DNA of 5,196 nt, taken from positions 1 through 5,196 of the forward strand of contig CATMOC010000318.1 of the NCBI GenBank assembly GCA_950071955.1, read 5' to 3'. This document shows, piece after piece, positions 1 to 5,196 of this stretch (the stretch's first letter is position 1; every line of letters starts with the position of its first letter). The notes under the pieces were generated by a model that worked only from the letters and a program-made list of their open reading frames with translations, did not search any database and was not told where the DNA came from. Origin of the DNA: an uncultured Mesorhizobium sp. (GTDB lineage Bacteria; Pseudomonadota; Alphaproteobacteria; Rhizobiales; Rhizobiaceae). The translations under genes and the position numbers were made by a program.

Positions 1-855
1 CGCCTCGTAGTAGTAGTAGATCGAGCCTTCCATGCCCGGCACCTTCTTGTAGGCGGCCATGGCGGGCAGGATGTTCCCGCCGGTCGACAGTTCGATGCCG
101 TAGCGGGCCGGGTCGGCGGAGACGAGCGGAGTCAGGGCGTCGATACCGGCGACGTAGATGTAGATGACCTTGCGGCCCTCCTTGTCCTTCAGGGCGTTGA
201 AGAGACGCTCGATCGTCGCGGTAAAGTCGGTGGTCTGCTGCGGCACGTATTCTTCCGCCACCAGATTCGCGCCCGTGCCTTCGAGCGCGCGCTTGAAGGA
301 GGCGATGCCGTCGCGGCCGAAGGCGTAATCCTGCGCCAGCGTCGCCACGAAGAGCTTGTCGTCGGGGTTGAGCGCCAGCGCCTGTGCCTGCGTGTCCATC
401 GAGGAGTTGCGCGAGGTCTTGAAGACGTAGCGGTTGGAGTCCGGACCCGTCAGCGAATCCGCCACCGCGGGCTCGACCAACAGGATCTTCTCGTATTCCT
501 GGGCGATCGGCAGCATGGCCGTGGTCACGCCCGAGGAGGTGCCGCCGACCGCGATCAGCGCCTCGTCGTCGCCATAGGCTTCGGCGAGCACGGAGCGGGC
601 GACGTCGGGCTTGAACTGGGTATCCTTCTCGATCACCTCGATCTTGCGGCCCTTGATCTCCATCGTGCCCTTGGTGGCGTATTCGAGACCGAGGTTGAAG
701 CCGTTGGTGGTCTGCTTGGAATAGGCCTCGAGCGGCGAGCCCGACAGGCCGTGCCCCAGCGCGATCTTGACCGGATTCTCCTGCGTGTAGGCCGTCGACC
801 AGCCGGCAGCGGCAAGCGCCGTCGCGACCGTCAGCGTTGCAATCATTCTTTTCAT
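1..855 (-). CDS. ABC transporter substrate-binding protein, branched-chain amino acid (Liv) type, partial
   Basis: This is the periplasmic ligand-binding component of a Liv-type ABC importer (Peripla_BP_6 / type I periplasmic fold); it captures a small ligand and delivers it to membrane permeases. The first 285 residues are visible and the C-terminus lies beyond the left edge; full-length relatives are about 390-410 residues. The start at 855 is fixed by a strong Shine-Dalgarno and by a signal peptide: MKRM, a hydrophobic Ala-rich stretch to about residue 18, then STAYTQENPVKIAL, where the mature domain begins. Family-typical stretches are GHGLSGSPLEAYSKQ (residues 34-48), VGGTSSGVTTAMLPIAQEY (103-121) and DYAFGRDG (176-183), matching the ligand cleft and hinge region of the family. 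The permease and ATPase genes are probably further left. The ligand is unknown: proteins of this family bind amino acids, amides, aromatic acids or other carboxylates. The family call is firm and the ligand is open. Confidence 0.93.
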   Translation of the reverse strand, partial: MKRMIATLTVATALAAAGWSTAYTQENPVKIALGHGLSGSPLEAYSKQTTNGFNLGLEYATKGTMEIKGRKIEVIEKDTQFKPDVARSVLAEAYGDDEALIAVGGTSSGVTTAMLPIAQEYEKILLVEPAVADSLTGPDSNRYVFKTSRNSSMDTQAQALALNPDDKLFVATLAQDYAFGRDGIASFKRALEGTGANLVAEEYVPQQTTDFTATIERLFNALKDKEGRKVIYIYVAGIDALTPLVSADPARYGIELSTGGNILPAMAAYKKVPGMEGSIYYYYEA

Positions 856-860
856 GTCGT

Positions 861-870
861 CTCCTCCTTT
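861..870 (-). promoter_or_regulatory. Strong ribosome binding site of the substrate-binding protein gene
   Basis: On the minus strand AAAGGAGGAG lies 5 nt before the ATG at 855, close to a perfect anti-16S match. It decides the start and suggests high translation, as expected for a periplasmic binding protein needed in excess over its permease. Confidence 0.85.
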
Positions 871-900
871 GAGAGCCAGTAAATCTCTAGCGTACAGCCT

Positions 901-925
901 TCAGCCGGACGCGCGGTCCGGCTGA
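901..925 (-). promoter_or_regulatory. Perfect 10-bp hairpin upstream of the substrate-binding protein gene
   Basis: TCAGCCGGAC (901-910) and GTCCGGCTGA (916-925) are exact inverted repeats around the 5-nt loop GCGCG. The hairpin lies about 45 nt upstream of the ATG at 855 in the transcript of that gene. No T-run follows on either strand, so a classical intrinsic terminator is unlikely. An mRNA-stabilising or processing hairpin that separates expression of the binding protein from what precedes it is a reasonable inference. The motif GTCCGGC recurs at 942-948 and 960-966, so alternative pairings are possible. Confidence 0.6.
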
Positions 926-999
926 CGCGCGAGCGCGCGCTGTCCGGCCGGGTCCCGAAGTCCGGCGATGTTCGAAAGGGGTTGCCGATGGTTGCTCTG

Positions 1000-1037
1000 C
1001 GCCCCGCGCCGCCGCGGGGATGTCACGTCGCGGGGCG
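1000..1037 (-). promoter_or_regulatory. Overlapping, mutually exclusive GC-rich hairpins
   Basis: CCCCGCG (1002-1008) pairs perfectly with CGCGGGG (1013-1019) around a 4-nt loop. The same left arm, extended to CGCCCCGCG (1000-1008), pairs perfectly over 9 bp with CGCGGGGCG (1029-1037). Both stems cannot form together. This resembles the layout of an attenuator or antiterminator, but no T-tract or protein site supports one, and chance pairing in such GC-rich DNA is a real alternative. It lies in the 5' region of the transcript of the substrate-binding protein gene. Confidence 0.35.
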
Positions 1038-1165
1038 GACGCCGCCGGGAGCGAGCCCGAACGATCGACGCCGCGATAGAGCGCGTGGCCTTGCGGCGAC
1101 AGCTTCAAACGTCCCGCCAGCCATCCGGCCAGGTTCATGTCAGGCATTCCTCCCGCCGCACGCGT

Positions 1166-1227
1166 TTGTGTCGCGGATTCTGGTGTTGCGATCCCGCGTG
1201 CCTTGCTACTATCCGTTTGAGACACAA
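1166..1227. promoter_or_regulatory. Inverted repeat TTGTGTC / GACACAA flanking the divergent promoters
   Basis: TTGTGTC (1166-1172) and GACACAA (1221-1227) are exact inverted copies whose centres are 55 bp apart, close to five helical turns. They bracket the candidate -10 elements. They could be two operator half-sites or two separate binding sites for the neighbouring LuxR-type regulator. Seven bases is short and the assignment is an inference. Confidence 0.3.
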
Positions 1228-1236
1228 CCTCCGCAA
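1208..1236 (-). promoter_or_regulatory. Candidate sigma-70-type promoter for the transporter operon
   Basis: On the minus strand TTGCGG (1231-1236) is separated by 17 bp from GATAGT (1208-1213), an imperfect -35/-10 pair. It would start transcription near position 1200, about 60 nt upstream of the ATG at 1138. On the plus strand TACTAT (1207-1212), with TTGCGA (1186-1191) 15 bp upstream, is an even weaker candidate for the regulator gene. If both are used, the two promoters overlap. Confidence 0.25.
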
Positions 1237-1252
1237 TATCGTACAAATACGC

Positions 1253-1810
1253 ATGGCAATTCAGGAGACTAAGCTCAGCGCCCTGGCGTTCGACTACGCG
1301 CCGGTCGGCATCGTGCTGACCGAGAACCGCATCATCCGCGAGTGCAACCTCACCTTCGCGCAGATCTTCGGCTACGAGCGCGAGGAACTGCTCGACCAGT
1401 CCTTCGCCTTCCTCTACCCGACCTACGAGGAGTTCCTGCGCATCCGCGACGTCGGCGTCGAGCCGCTGCGGCGCACCAACCAGTATTCCGACGAGCGCAT
1501 CATGGCGCGCAAGGACCAGTCGCTGTTCTGGTGCCGCGTGCGCGGCCATTCCTTCACGCGCGACGAGCCGCTGGCGCGCGCGGTCTGGTCCTTCGCCGAC
1601 CTCTCCGCCAGCCGCCCCATCGTGCAGCTTACCACCCGCGAGCGCCAGATCGTCATGCACCTGGGCGAAGGCCGCACCAGCAAGGAAATCGCCAGGCTGC
1701 TGTCCATCTCGCCGCGCACGGTAGAAGCCCACCGCGCCCGCCTGCTCAAGAAATACTGTGCGAGCAACGTCGCGGAGCTTTTGGCGTCGCTGTCAGGGAT
1801 GCCGCATTGA
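1253..1810 (+). CDS. PAS domain-containing LuxR family transcriptional regulator
   Basis: A 185-residue regulator with an N-terminal PAS sensor domain (about residues 8-118) and a C-terminal LuxR/GerE helix-turn-helix (about 124-182). The PAS part shows the typical N-x-x-F-x-x-I-F-G-Y-x-x-E-E-L-L motif (32-47); no LOV flavin-cysteine motif is visible, so the bound signal is unknown. The DNA-binding part is canonical: LTTRERQIVMHLGEG, then TSKEIARLLSISPRTVEAH and the recognition helix. It has no receiver domain or autoinducer-binding domain, so it is neither a two-component response regulator nor a quorum-sensing LuxR. ATG 1253 is chosen because homology to PAS begins just after it; residues encoded upstream in the same frame are Arg-rich and meaningless. 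No clear Shine-Dalgarno precedes it, and TTG at 1217 is an alternative. Its divergent position suggests control of the Liv-type transporter operon. Confidence 0.88.
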   Translation: MAIQETKLSALAFDYAPVGIVLTENRIIRECNLTFAQIFGYEREELLDQSFAFLYPTYEEFLRIRDVGVEPLRRTNQYSDERIMARKDQSLFWCRVRGHSFTRDEPLARAVWSFADLSASRPIVQLTTRERQIVMHLGEGRTSKEIARLLSISPRTVEAHRARLLKKYCASNVAELLASLSGMPH

Positions 1811-1830
1811 GCGTGGTACTTACGGGGCGA

Positions 1831-1881
1831 CTTCCTTCGACTGTGAGCGGGTCCGAAGGAGGAGCGAGAAAAGCCTCTCGC
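1831..1881. terminator. Two tandem hairpins between convergent genes, possible bidirectional terminator
   Basis: Hairpin one pairs CTTCCTTCG (1831-1839) with CGAAGGAGG (1854-1862), nine pairs with one G-T wobble and a 14-nt loop. Hairpin two pairs GCGAGA (1864-1869) with TCTCGC (1876-1881) around a 6-nt loop. They sit between the stop of the PAS-LuxR gene (1810) and the stop of the LysR gene (1908), where a terminator for both is expected. Neither has a T-run, so strength and mechanism are uncertain. Confidence 0.35.
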
Positions 1882-1907
1882 CCTCGAACCGTGTCGCGTT
1901 TCGCTCA

Positions 1908-2822
1908 CTATCCCGTCCCGCGTCGCGAACGTGAGCCGAGTTCCCGTGCGAGTTCGACGAATGCTCTGTGAGCTGCCGAAGGATTGCGTCGTCCGGGGTA
2001 GTAAATGCAGAGTTCGGCTGGTGGCGGCATCCACTCCTCCAGAACGCAGATCAGCCGCCCTGACTTGATATCGTCCCGCACGCTGGCCTCCATGACGTAA
2101 CCGAGTGCCACGCCGTCCCGCACGGTGCCGCGAGCCAGGCTCGCCTCATCCAGGGTAATGGGTCCTTTCACGTCGATCAGGAGCGGTTCCCCGTCCTTTT
2201 CGAAACGCCAGCGAAAGAGAGCGCCGTTCGGCAACCTGACCCGAACGCATTGATGATCGAGGAGGTCGATCGGCGAGGAAGGCGTTCCACGCCTTTCGAA
2301 ATAGTCCGCCGAACCCACGACGACATTGCGCTGCGGCCTGCCCAATGAGATCGCGATCATGTCGCTCGGCACGAGGTCGGCCCGGCGCACGCCGATGTCG
2401 AAGCCCTCGGCGACGATGTCGACGAGTCTCCCTTCCGTGACCAGATCGATGTGGACCTGCGGGTATCGCTTGAGGAACTCCAGAAGGAGGGGAGAAAGGA
2501 TTTCCCGCGCGGCGGTGGCATAGGAATTGATGCGGAGCGTTCCTGCGGGGATCGACTGCTTCGAGCGTGCCGAATCGATCGCACGGTGAATGTCTTGCAA
2601 AGCAGGGCCGATGCTGTCGACGAACAAGCGACCGGTTTCCGAGAGCGATACGCTGCGCGTCGTGCGGTTGAACAAGCGGACACCGAGATGGGTCTCCACC
2701 TTTCCCACCGCATTGCTCACGGCTGTCGTGGACATTCCCAGTTCGAGCGCGGCGGCACGAAAGGAAGCCTTCCGCGCGACGGCTCCGACAACTTCCAGAT
2801 CCTGAAGGCCGGGCTTCGACAT
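1908..2822 (-). CDS. LysR family transcriptional regulator
   Basis: A 304-residue LysR-type regulator, normal length for the family. The winged helix-turn-helix covers about residues 5-64: [24 protein letters not shown], then [24 protein letters not shown] linker helix follows (about 65-90), then the two-lobed effector domain (92-295) beginning [20 protein letters not shown]. The C-terminal [20 protein letters not shown] stretch is typical of the CrgA/YafC-like branch, whose members often sit next to oxidoreductase genes. Start 2822 is chosen because family homology begins at [12 protein letters not shown]; the frame stays open to 2924 but that extension would overlap the divergent operon's ribosome binding site. 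The gene is divergent from the NTF2-like/SDR/hydrolase operon with 100 bp between starts, so that operon is its most likely target, probably together with autoregulation. The effector is unknown. Confidence 0.94.
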   Translation of the reverse strand: MSKPGLQDLEVVGAVARKASFRAAALELGMSTTAVSNAVGKVETHLGVRLFNRTTRSVSLSETGRLFVDSIGPALQDIHRAIDSARSKQSIPAGTLRINSYATAAREILSPLLLEFLKRYPQVHIDLVTEGRLVDIVAEGFDIGVRRADLVPSDMIAISLGRPQRNVVVGSADYFERRGTPSSPIDLLDHQCVRVRLPNGALFRWRFEKDGEPLLIDVKGPITLDEASLARGTVRDGVALGYVMEASVRDDIKSGRLICVLEEWMPPPAELCIYYPGRRNPSAAHRAFVELARELGSRSRRGTG

Positions 2823-2855
2823 TGTCCCGATTTCTGCAACTCGGCATCCCTGTCT

Positions 2856-2880
2856 ATCCCAATTATCGGCATATTGGAAT
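2856..2880. promoter_or_regulatory. Candidate LysR operator in the divergent intergenic region
   Basis: ATCCCAAT (2856-2863) and ATTGGAAT (2873-2880) form an inverted repeat with 7 of 8 pairs matching around a 9-bp spacer. It is in the AT-richest part of the gap between the LysR start (2822) and the operon start (2923), the usual place for a regulator binding site. A direct repeat TCGGCAT (2841-2847 and 2866-2872) overlaps it. Binding is inferred from position and symmetry only. Confidence 0.45.
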
Positions 2881-2922
2881 GGGCCTATTTGTGCAGCACG
2901 AAATCCTCGACAGGAGATGACC

Positions 2923-3246
2923 ATGCAACTGCCACAAACAATCGAGGCCTATTTCGCGGCGGACCGAAAGAACGATTGCGAGGCCGTCGTCGACTGCTTC
3001 GCACCAGACGCTACGGTACGTGACGAGGGCCGTTCTCATTCCGGACACCATGCCATCGGTAGCTGGTGGGAATACGCGAAGGCGAAGTATCGCCACGTCG
3101 CCGAGCCGATCGAGACGCTCACCGATGCGCGGGGAACCAGAGTGCGGGCCAGGGTAACCGGCGAGTTTCCGGGCAGTCCTGCCACCCTCACCTACGCACT
3201 CAGCCTCGCTGGCGAAAAGATCGCAGCCCTGGAGATCGGCGCATGA
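2923..3246 (+). CDS. NTF2/SnoaL-like domain protein
   Basis: A 107-residue protein that looks like a compact NTF2-like (SnoaL-type) alpha+beta cone. It begins with the typical first helix, [21 protein letters not shown], followed by [20 protein letters not shown] (residues 27-46), the hallmark segment in which a strand, a loop and the next helix line the pocket. The final strands (about 73-106) complete the sheet. Members of this superfamily act as isomerases, cyclases, hydrolases or pure binding proteins, and the active residues are not conserved enough to choose. D34 and H42-H43 are candidate pocket residues. ATG 2923 is preferred over ATG 2917 because AGGAG (2912-2916) is 6 nt upstream of 2923 but directly abuts 2917. 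It is the first gene of the operon, and its stop overlaps the start of the dehydrogenase, implying translational coupling. No signal peptide, so cytosolic. Confidence 0.85.
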   Translation: MQLPQTIEAYFAADRKNDCEAVVDCFAPDATVRDEGRSHSGHHAIGSWWEYAKAKYRHVAEPIETLTDARGTRVRARVTGEFPGSPATLTYALSLAGEKIAALEIGA

Positions 3247-4022
3247 GCGACTTTCTCGATCTTGGCGGGCAACGTGCGCTGATCACGGCCGGCACAAGAG
3301 GAGCCGGGGCGGCAACGGTCGACCTGTTCCGCAAGCTCGGCGCGCGCGTCTTGACGACGGCACGCTCCTTCCCGGCGGGTTCCGCGGCGGACTTCTCCGT
3401 GGTTGCCGACCTCACCACCAGCGAGGGCTGCTCGACGGTCGTCGAGGCCGTCAGGCGCGAGTTTGGCGGTGTCGATATCGTCGTGCACATGCTTGGCGGC
3501 TCCTCGGCGCCCGCAGGAGGCTTTTCGGCGCTCAGCGACGGCGATTGGCACAAAGATCTGAACCTCAATCTGTTTCCCGCGGTGCGGCTGGACCGCGAGC
3601 TCATACCGGGAATGGTCGCTCGGGGACGTGGCGTGATCATCCACGTCTCGTCCATCCAGAGGCTGCTGCCTCTGCCGGAAGCGACGACCGCCTATGCTGC
3701 GGCAAAGGCGGCGCTGTCGACCTACAGCAAGAGCCTGTCGAAAGAAGTGTCGCCGAAAGGCGTTCGCGTCGTGCGCGTATCGCCCGGTTGGATCGATACC
3801 GAAGCTTCCATGGAACTCGCGCGACGTGTCGCGAGCGACGCGGGCACCGACATCGAAGGCGGCAGGAAGATCATCATGGACTCTCTCGGCGGCATCCCCA
3901 TCGGCCGTCCTTCCAGCCCGGCGGAGATTGCCAATCTCGTCGCCTTCCTCGCCTCCGGGCGCGCCGCTTCGATCACCGGCGCCGAGTATGTGATCGATGG
4001 TGGAACGGTGCCCACCGTCTAG
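3243..4022 (+). CDS. Short-chain dehydrogenase/reductase (SDR family oxidoreductase)
   Basis: A 259-residue classical-size SDR, expected to oxidise an alcohol or reduce a carbonyl with NAD(P)(H) in the cytosol. The Rossmann glycine motif is TAGTRGAG (residues 15-22), a variant of TGxxxGxG with Ala at the second position. D56 in VADL is the adenine-binding Asp. The usual NNAG is replaced by HMLGG (82-86). Asn107 or Asn109, Ser136 or Ser137, Tyr151 and Lys155 (YAAAK) form the catalytic set. PGWIDTE (181-187) and the C-terminal [14 protein letters not shown] are typical. R41 just after the second strand (TTAR) suggests NADP(H) preference, an inference. ATG 3243 overlaps the preceding TGA in ATGA and has GGAG 8 nt upstream; the longer frame from 3066 only reads through the previous gene out of frame. 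Together with the small NTF2-like gene it forms a tight pair. The substrate is unknown. Confidence 0.93.
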   Translation: MSDFLDLGGQRALITAGTRGAGAATVDLFRKLGARVLTTARSFPAGSAADFSVVADLTTSEGCSTVVEAVRREFGGVDIVVHMLGGSSAPAGGFSALSDGDWHKDLNLNLFPAVRLDRELIPGMVARGRGVIIHVSSIQRLLPLPEATTAYAAAKAALSTYSKSLSKEVSPKGVRVVRVSPGWIDTEASMELARRVASDAGTDIEGGRKIIMDSLGGIPIGRPSSPAEIANLVAFLASGRAASITGAEYVIDGGTVPTV

Positions 4023-4071
4023 GAAAATGCATCACGGTCGCGATGCCCGCGCCATCAACGAAGAGATGAAC

Positions 4072-4863
4072 ATGAACACCAAGACGACAAACCTTTTCGC
4101 CGCGGCTGCCGCTGTTCTTGGCGCCGCCACGATGTCCGCCCATGCGGCCGACGACATTCCCGAAAGCCAGCGGGTAAGAAACGTCGTGCTGGTTCACGGG
4201 GCGTTCGCTGACGGTTCCGGTTGGCGCGGCGTCTACGATGAACTGACCGCGCGAGGCTACCGCGTGTCGATCGTTCAAAACCCTCTGACCTCGCTGGCGG
4301 ACGACGTAGCCGCAACCAGACGCGTCCTGGAACGACAGAACGGGCCGACCATTCTCGTCGGCCATTCCTGGGGCGGCACCGTCATCACCGAGGCCGGCGA
4401 CCACCCCATGGTCGCCGGGCTCGTATACGTGTCGGCGCTTTCTCCCGACGCGGGCGAGACAACCGCGCAGCAGTACGACGGATATCAGACCCCGCCGGAA
4501 TTCGTCATCGACACCACCGGGGACGGCTTCGGCTTCATCGACCCGGACACGTTCAAGATCGGCTTTGCCAACGACACGAGCGATGCGGATGCCGCCTTCC
4601 TGCGGGATTCCCAGGTACCGATAAACATGTCCGCCTTCGGGTCGAAACTCGAGCATGCCGCATGGCGAACGAAGCCAAGCTGGGCAGTGATCGCTACCGA
4701 CGATAGGGCCTTCGACCAGCGCATGCTGCATGCGATGGCCGAGCGCATCGGAGCGAAGGTTACAAAGGTGGCCGCAAGCCATGCCGTTTTCATGACCCAG
4801 CCGAAAGTCGTTGCGGAGGTCATCGAGGAGGCCGCCCAGCAGGCGTCGACGACTGCCCGATAG
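4072..4863 (+). CDS. Alpha/beta hydrolase with Sec signal peptide, probably periplasmic
   Basis: A 263-residue alpha/beta-fold hydrolase (Abhydrolase_6 type), probably an esterase or lactonase. The N-terminus is a signal peptide: MNTKTTN, a hydrophobic Ala-rich core (8-20), and a good cleavage site after SAHA at residue 25, leaving ADDIPESQ. The mature part has the oxyanion loop VHGAFADGSGW (41-51), the nucleophile elbow GHSWGG with Ser99 (97-102), an acid in ATDDR (Asp210 or Asp211) and His237 in ASHAVF. The catalytic triad is therefore complete. Relatives without a signal peptide are common; this copy is exported. ATG 4072 is preferred over ATG 4066 because GAAGAG (4060-4065) is spaced 6 nt from the former. 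It starts 49 nt after the dehydrogenase stop with no obvious terminator between, so it is likely the third gene of the operon. Substrate unknown. Confidence 0.92.
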   Translation: MNTKTTNLFAAAAAVLGAATMSAHAADDIPESQRVRNVVLVHGAFADGSGWRGVYDELTARGYRVSIVQNPLTSLADDVAATRRVLERQNGPTILVGHSWGGTVITEAGDHPMVAGLVYVSALSPDAGETTAQQYDGYQTPPEFVIDTTGDGFGFIDPDTFKIGFANDTSDADAAFLRDSQVPINMSAFGSKLEHAAWRTKPSWAVIATDDRAFDQRMLHAMAERIGAKVTKVAASHAVFMTQPKVVAEVIEEAAQQASTTAR

Positions 4864-5059
4864 GTGCAGCACCCTCTGCTGCCGCTAAGCATCCGGCGCC
4901 TCTGGAAGGAACACCGCGGAATGTCAGCTTCCGGGCGCGGGAAGGCAAGACCGAAGCAGACACTGTGCGCGTTGCCGCCGAGGCTGACCGGTCACACGAT
5001 AGGCGGGTCTCGCAGCACGTGTCTGCCCGAAGAGCACGACCCAAGAATCGTCGCCTCCC
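4864..5059. other. Convergent intergenic region without a recognisable gene
   Basis: About 200 bp separate the stop of the hydrolase from the stop of the methyltransferase. Frames open here on both strands give low-complexity Arg/Ser/Pro-rich sequence without domain character. Apart from the hairpin at its left end, the only structure seen is a perfect 10-bp palindrome TGACCGGTCA (4985-4994), of unknown meaning. Confidence 0.5.
4866..4882 (+). terminator. Hairpin just after the hydrolase stop codon
   Basis: GCAGCA (4866-4871) pairs perfectly with TGCTGC (4877-4882) around loop CCCTC, beginning 3 nt after the TAG at 4861-4863. Its position fits an end-of-operon hairpin, but no T-run follows, so it may be a 3'-end stabiliser or part of a weak terminator. 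Confidence 0.35.
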
Positions 5060-5194
5060 TCACACCCGTCCCGCAATCGCGATAACCTCCGGACTGTCGT
5101 CGGTTCTCGCCGACCGGTCCCAGTCGCCGTACCATGCCTGCGCCCGCAGTCCCGCCGCTTCGACGAAGCTCGCCACCTCGCCATGGCCCATGAC
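5060..5194 (-). CDS. Class I SAM-dependent methyltransferase, C-terminal fragment
   Basis: The last 44 residues of a minus-strand protein entering from the right edge, ending at the stop read from TCA at 5060-5062. The visible sequence has a helix EVASFVEAAGLRAQAWYGDW followed by DRSARTDDSPEVIAIAGR. This is the characteristic end of class I SAM-dependent methyltransferases: a helix with AGL/AGF, the YGDWD turn, then a T-x-D-SPE-V-I strand that closes the Rossmann sheet. The SAM-binding motif would lie beyond the window, so the substrate cannot be judged. An internal ATG (5191) is not considered a start because the fragment covers only the last part of the fold. The gene is convergent with the hydrolase operon and probably independent of it. 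Confidence 0.75.
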   Translation of the reverse strand, partial: VMGHGEVASFVEAAGLRAQAWYGDWDRSARTDDSPEVIAIAGRV

Positions 5195-5196
5195 CC

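Larger units (their letters stand above)
887..1138 (-). pseudogene. Possible 5' remnant of an acyl-CoA synthetase gene (or a small ORF/leader)
   Basis: This minus-strand frame of 83 codons starts at ATG 1138, with GGGAGGA (1148-1154) placed 9 nt upstream, so it has a credible translation start. Its first ~25 residues, MNLAGWLAGRLKLSPQGHAL and onward, resemble the opening of AMP-forming acyl-CoA synthetases, which typically begin MNxAxWL, then an Arg-rich helix, then a P-x-x-x-AL segment. After about residue 28 the sequence becomes Arg/Ala/Pro/Ser-rich with no recognisable domain, and the usual ~500-residue enzyme is absent. Such ligases are often found with Liv-type transporters, so an internal deletion that kept the start and joined non-coding DNA to it is plausible. 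Alternatively it is a short leader peptide or a chance frame in GC-rich DNA. The similarity is judged by eye and is modest. Confidence 0.33.
856..1252. other. Divergent intergenic region between transporter and PAS-LuxR genes
   Basis: This is almost 400 bp without a convincing full gene. From left to right it holds the ribosome binding site and hairpins upstream of the binding-protein gene, the possible ligase remnant, and a ~115-bp promoter region (1139-1252) that is less GC-rich than its surroundings. Reading frames spanning it on the plus strand (from 968 or 982) encode Arg-rich, domain-free sequence and are not believed to be translated. Confidence 0.6.

Noticed and set aside
968..1252. 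N-terminal extension of the PAS-LuxR gene starting at ATG 968
   Set aside because: The extra 95 residues are Arg-rich with no domain, no ribosome binding site precedes ATG 968, and the extension would run through the hairpins and the divergent promoter region. PAS homology begins right after 1253.
1148..1732. Long minus-strand frame running opposite the PAS-LuxR gene
   Set aside because: This part lies antisense to the regulator and shows the acidic/valine-rich pattern of a GC-rich shadow frame. Only the final segment, from ATG 1138 to 887, has its own start signal and was kept as a possible remnant.
2823..2924. Longer LysR protein starting at 2924
   Set aside because: The extra 34 residues do not match the LysR family and would overlap the divergent operon's start and ribosome binding site. 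[12 protein letters not shown] at 2822 is a typical LysR beginning.
3066..3242. Longer SDR protein starting at 3066
   Set aside because: This segment is the NTF2-like gene read in another frame. The ATGA overlap and GGAG spacing support 3243.
3973..4872. Minus-strand frame of 299 codons opposite the hydrolase
   Set aside because: It lies antisense to a hydrolase with a complete catalytic triad and signal peptide, and its translation has no recognisable domain.
4985..4994. Perfect palindrome TGACCGGTCA as a regulator site
   Set aside because: It is located between two convergent gene ends, not near a promoter, and a 10-bp GC-rich palindrome can arise by chance.
4924..5184. Minus-strand frame of 86 codons near the right edge
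   Set aside because: It is Arg-rich, low in complexity and out of frame with the methyltransferase tail, which has clear family motifs in the same DNA.

Overview
This window looks like chromosomal DNA from a GC-rich alphaproteobacterium. A rhizobial-type organism (Hyphomicrobiales) is the best guess, from base composition, codon use and the families present, but there is no rRNA or marker gene to confirm it. No mobile element, CRISPR array, tRNA or rRNA gene is visible.

Left part (1-1810). A branched-chain-amino-acid-type ABC transporter substrate-binding protein lies on the minus strand and runs off the left edge. About 400 bp upstream of it, a LuxR-type regulator with an N-terminal PAS domain points the other way. 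The space between them holds a divergent promoter region, a short minus-strand reading frame with a good ribosome binding site that resembles the first ~25 residues of an acyl-CoA synthetase before turning into low-complexity sequence, and several strong GC-rich hairpins. The simplest reading is that a transporter operon, controlled by the PAS-LuxR protein, once began with an acyl-CoA synthetase gene that is now mostly deleted.

Middle and right (1908-4863). A LysR-type regulator on the minus strand is divergent from a three-gene plus-strand operon: an NTF2/SnoaL-like small protein, a short-chain dehydrogenase/reductase (start overlapping the previous stop by 4 nt) and an alpha/beta hydrolase with a Sec signal peptide. 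The 100-bp divergent intergenic region carries an imperfect inverted repeat suited to LysR binding. The likely picture is a small LysR-controlled catabolic or detoxification operon in which an exported hydrolase acts on an ester- or lactone-like compound and cytosolic enzymes handle a derivative. The substrate cannot be read from sequence.

Right edge (4864-5196). A convergent intergenic stretch with a hairpin just after the hydrolase stop is followed by the C-terminal 44 residues of a minus-strand class I SAM-dependent methyltransferase. This fragment is short and easily missed.
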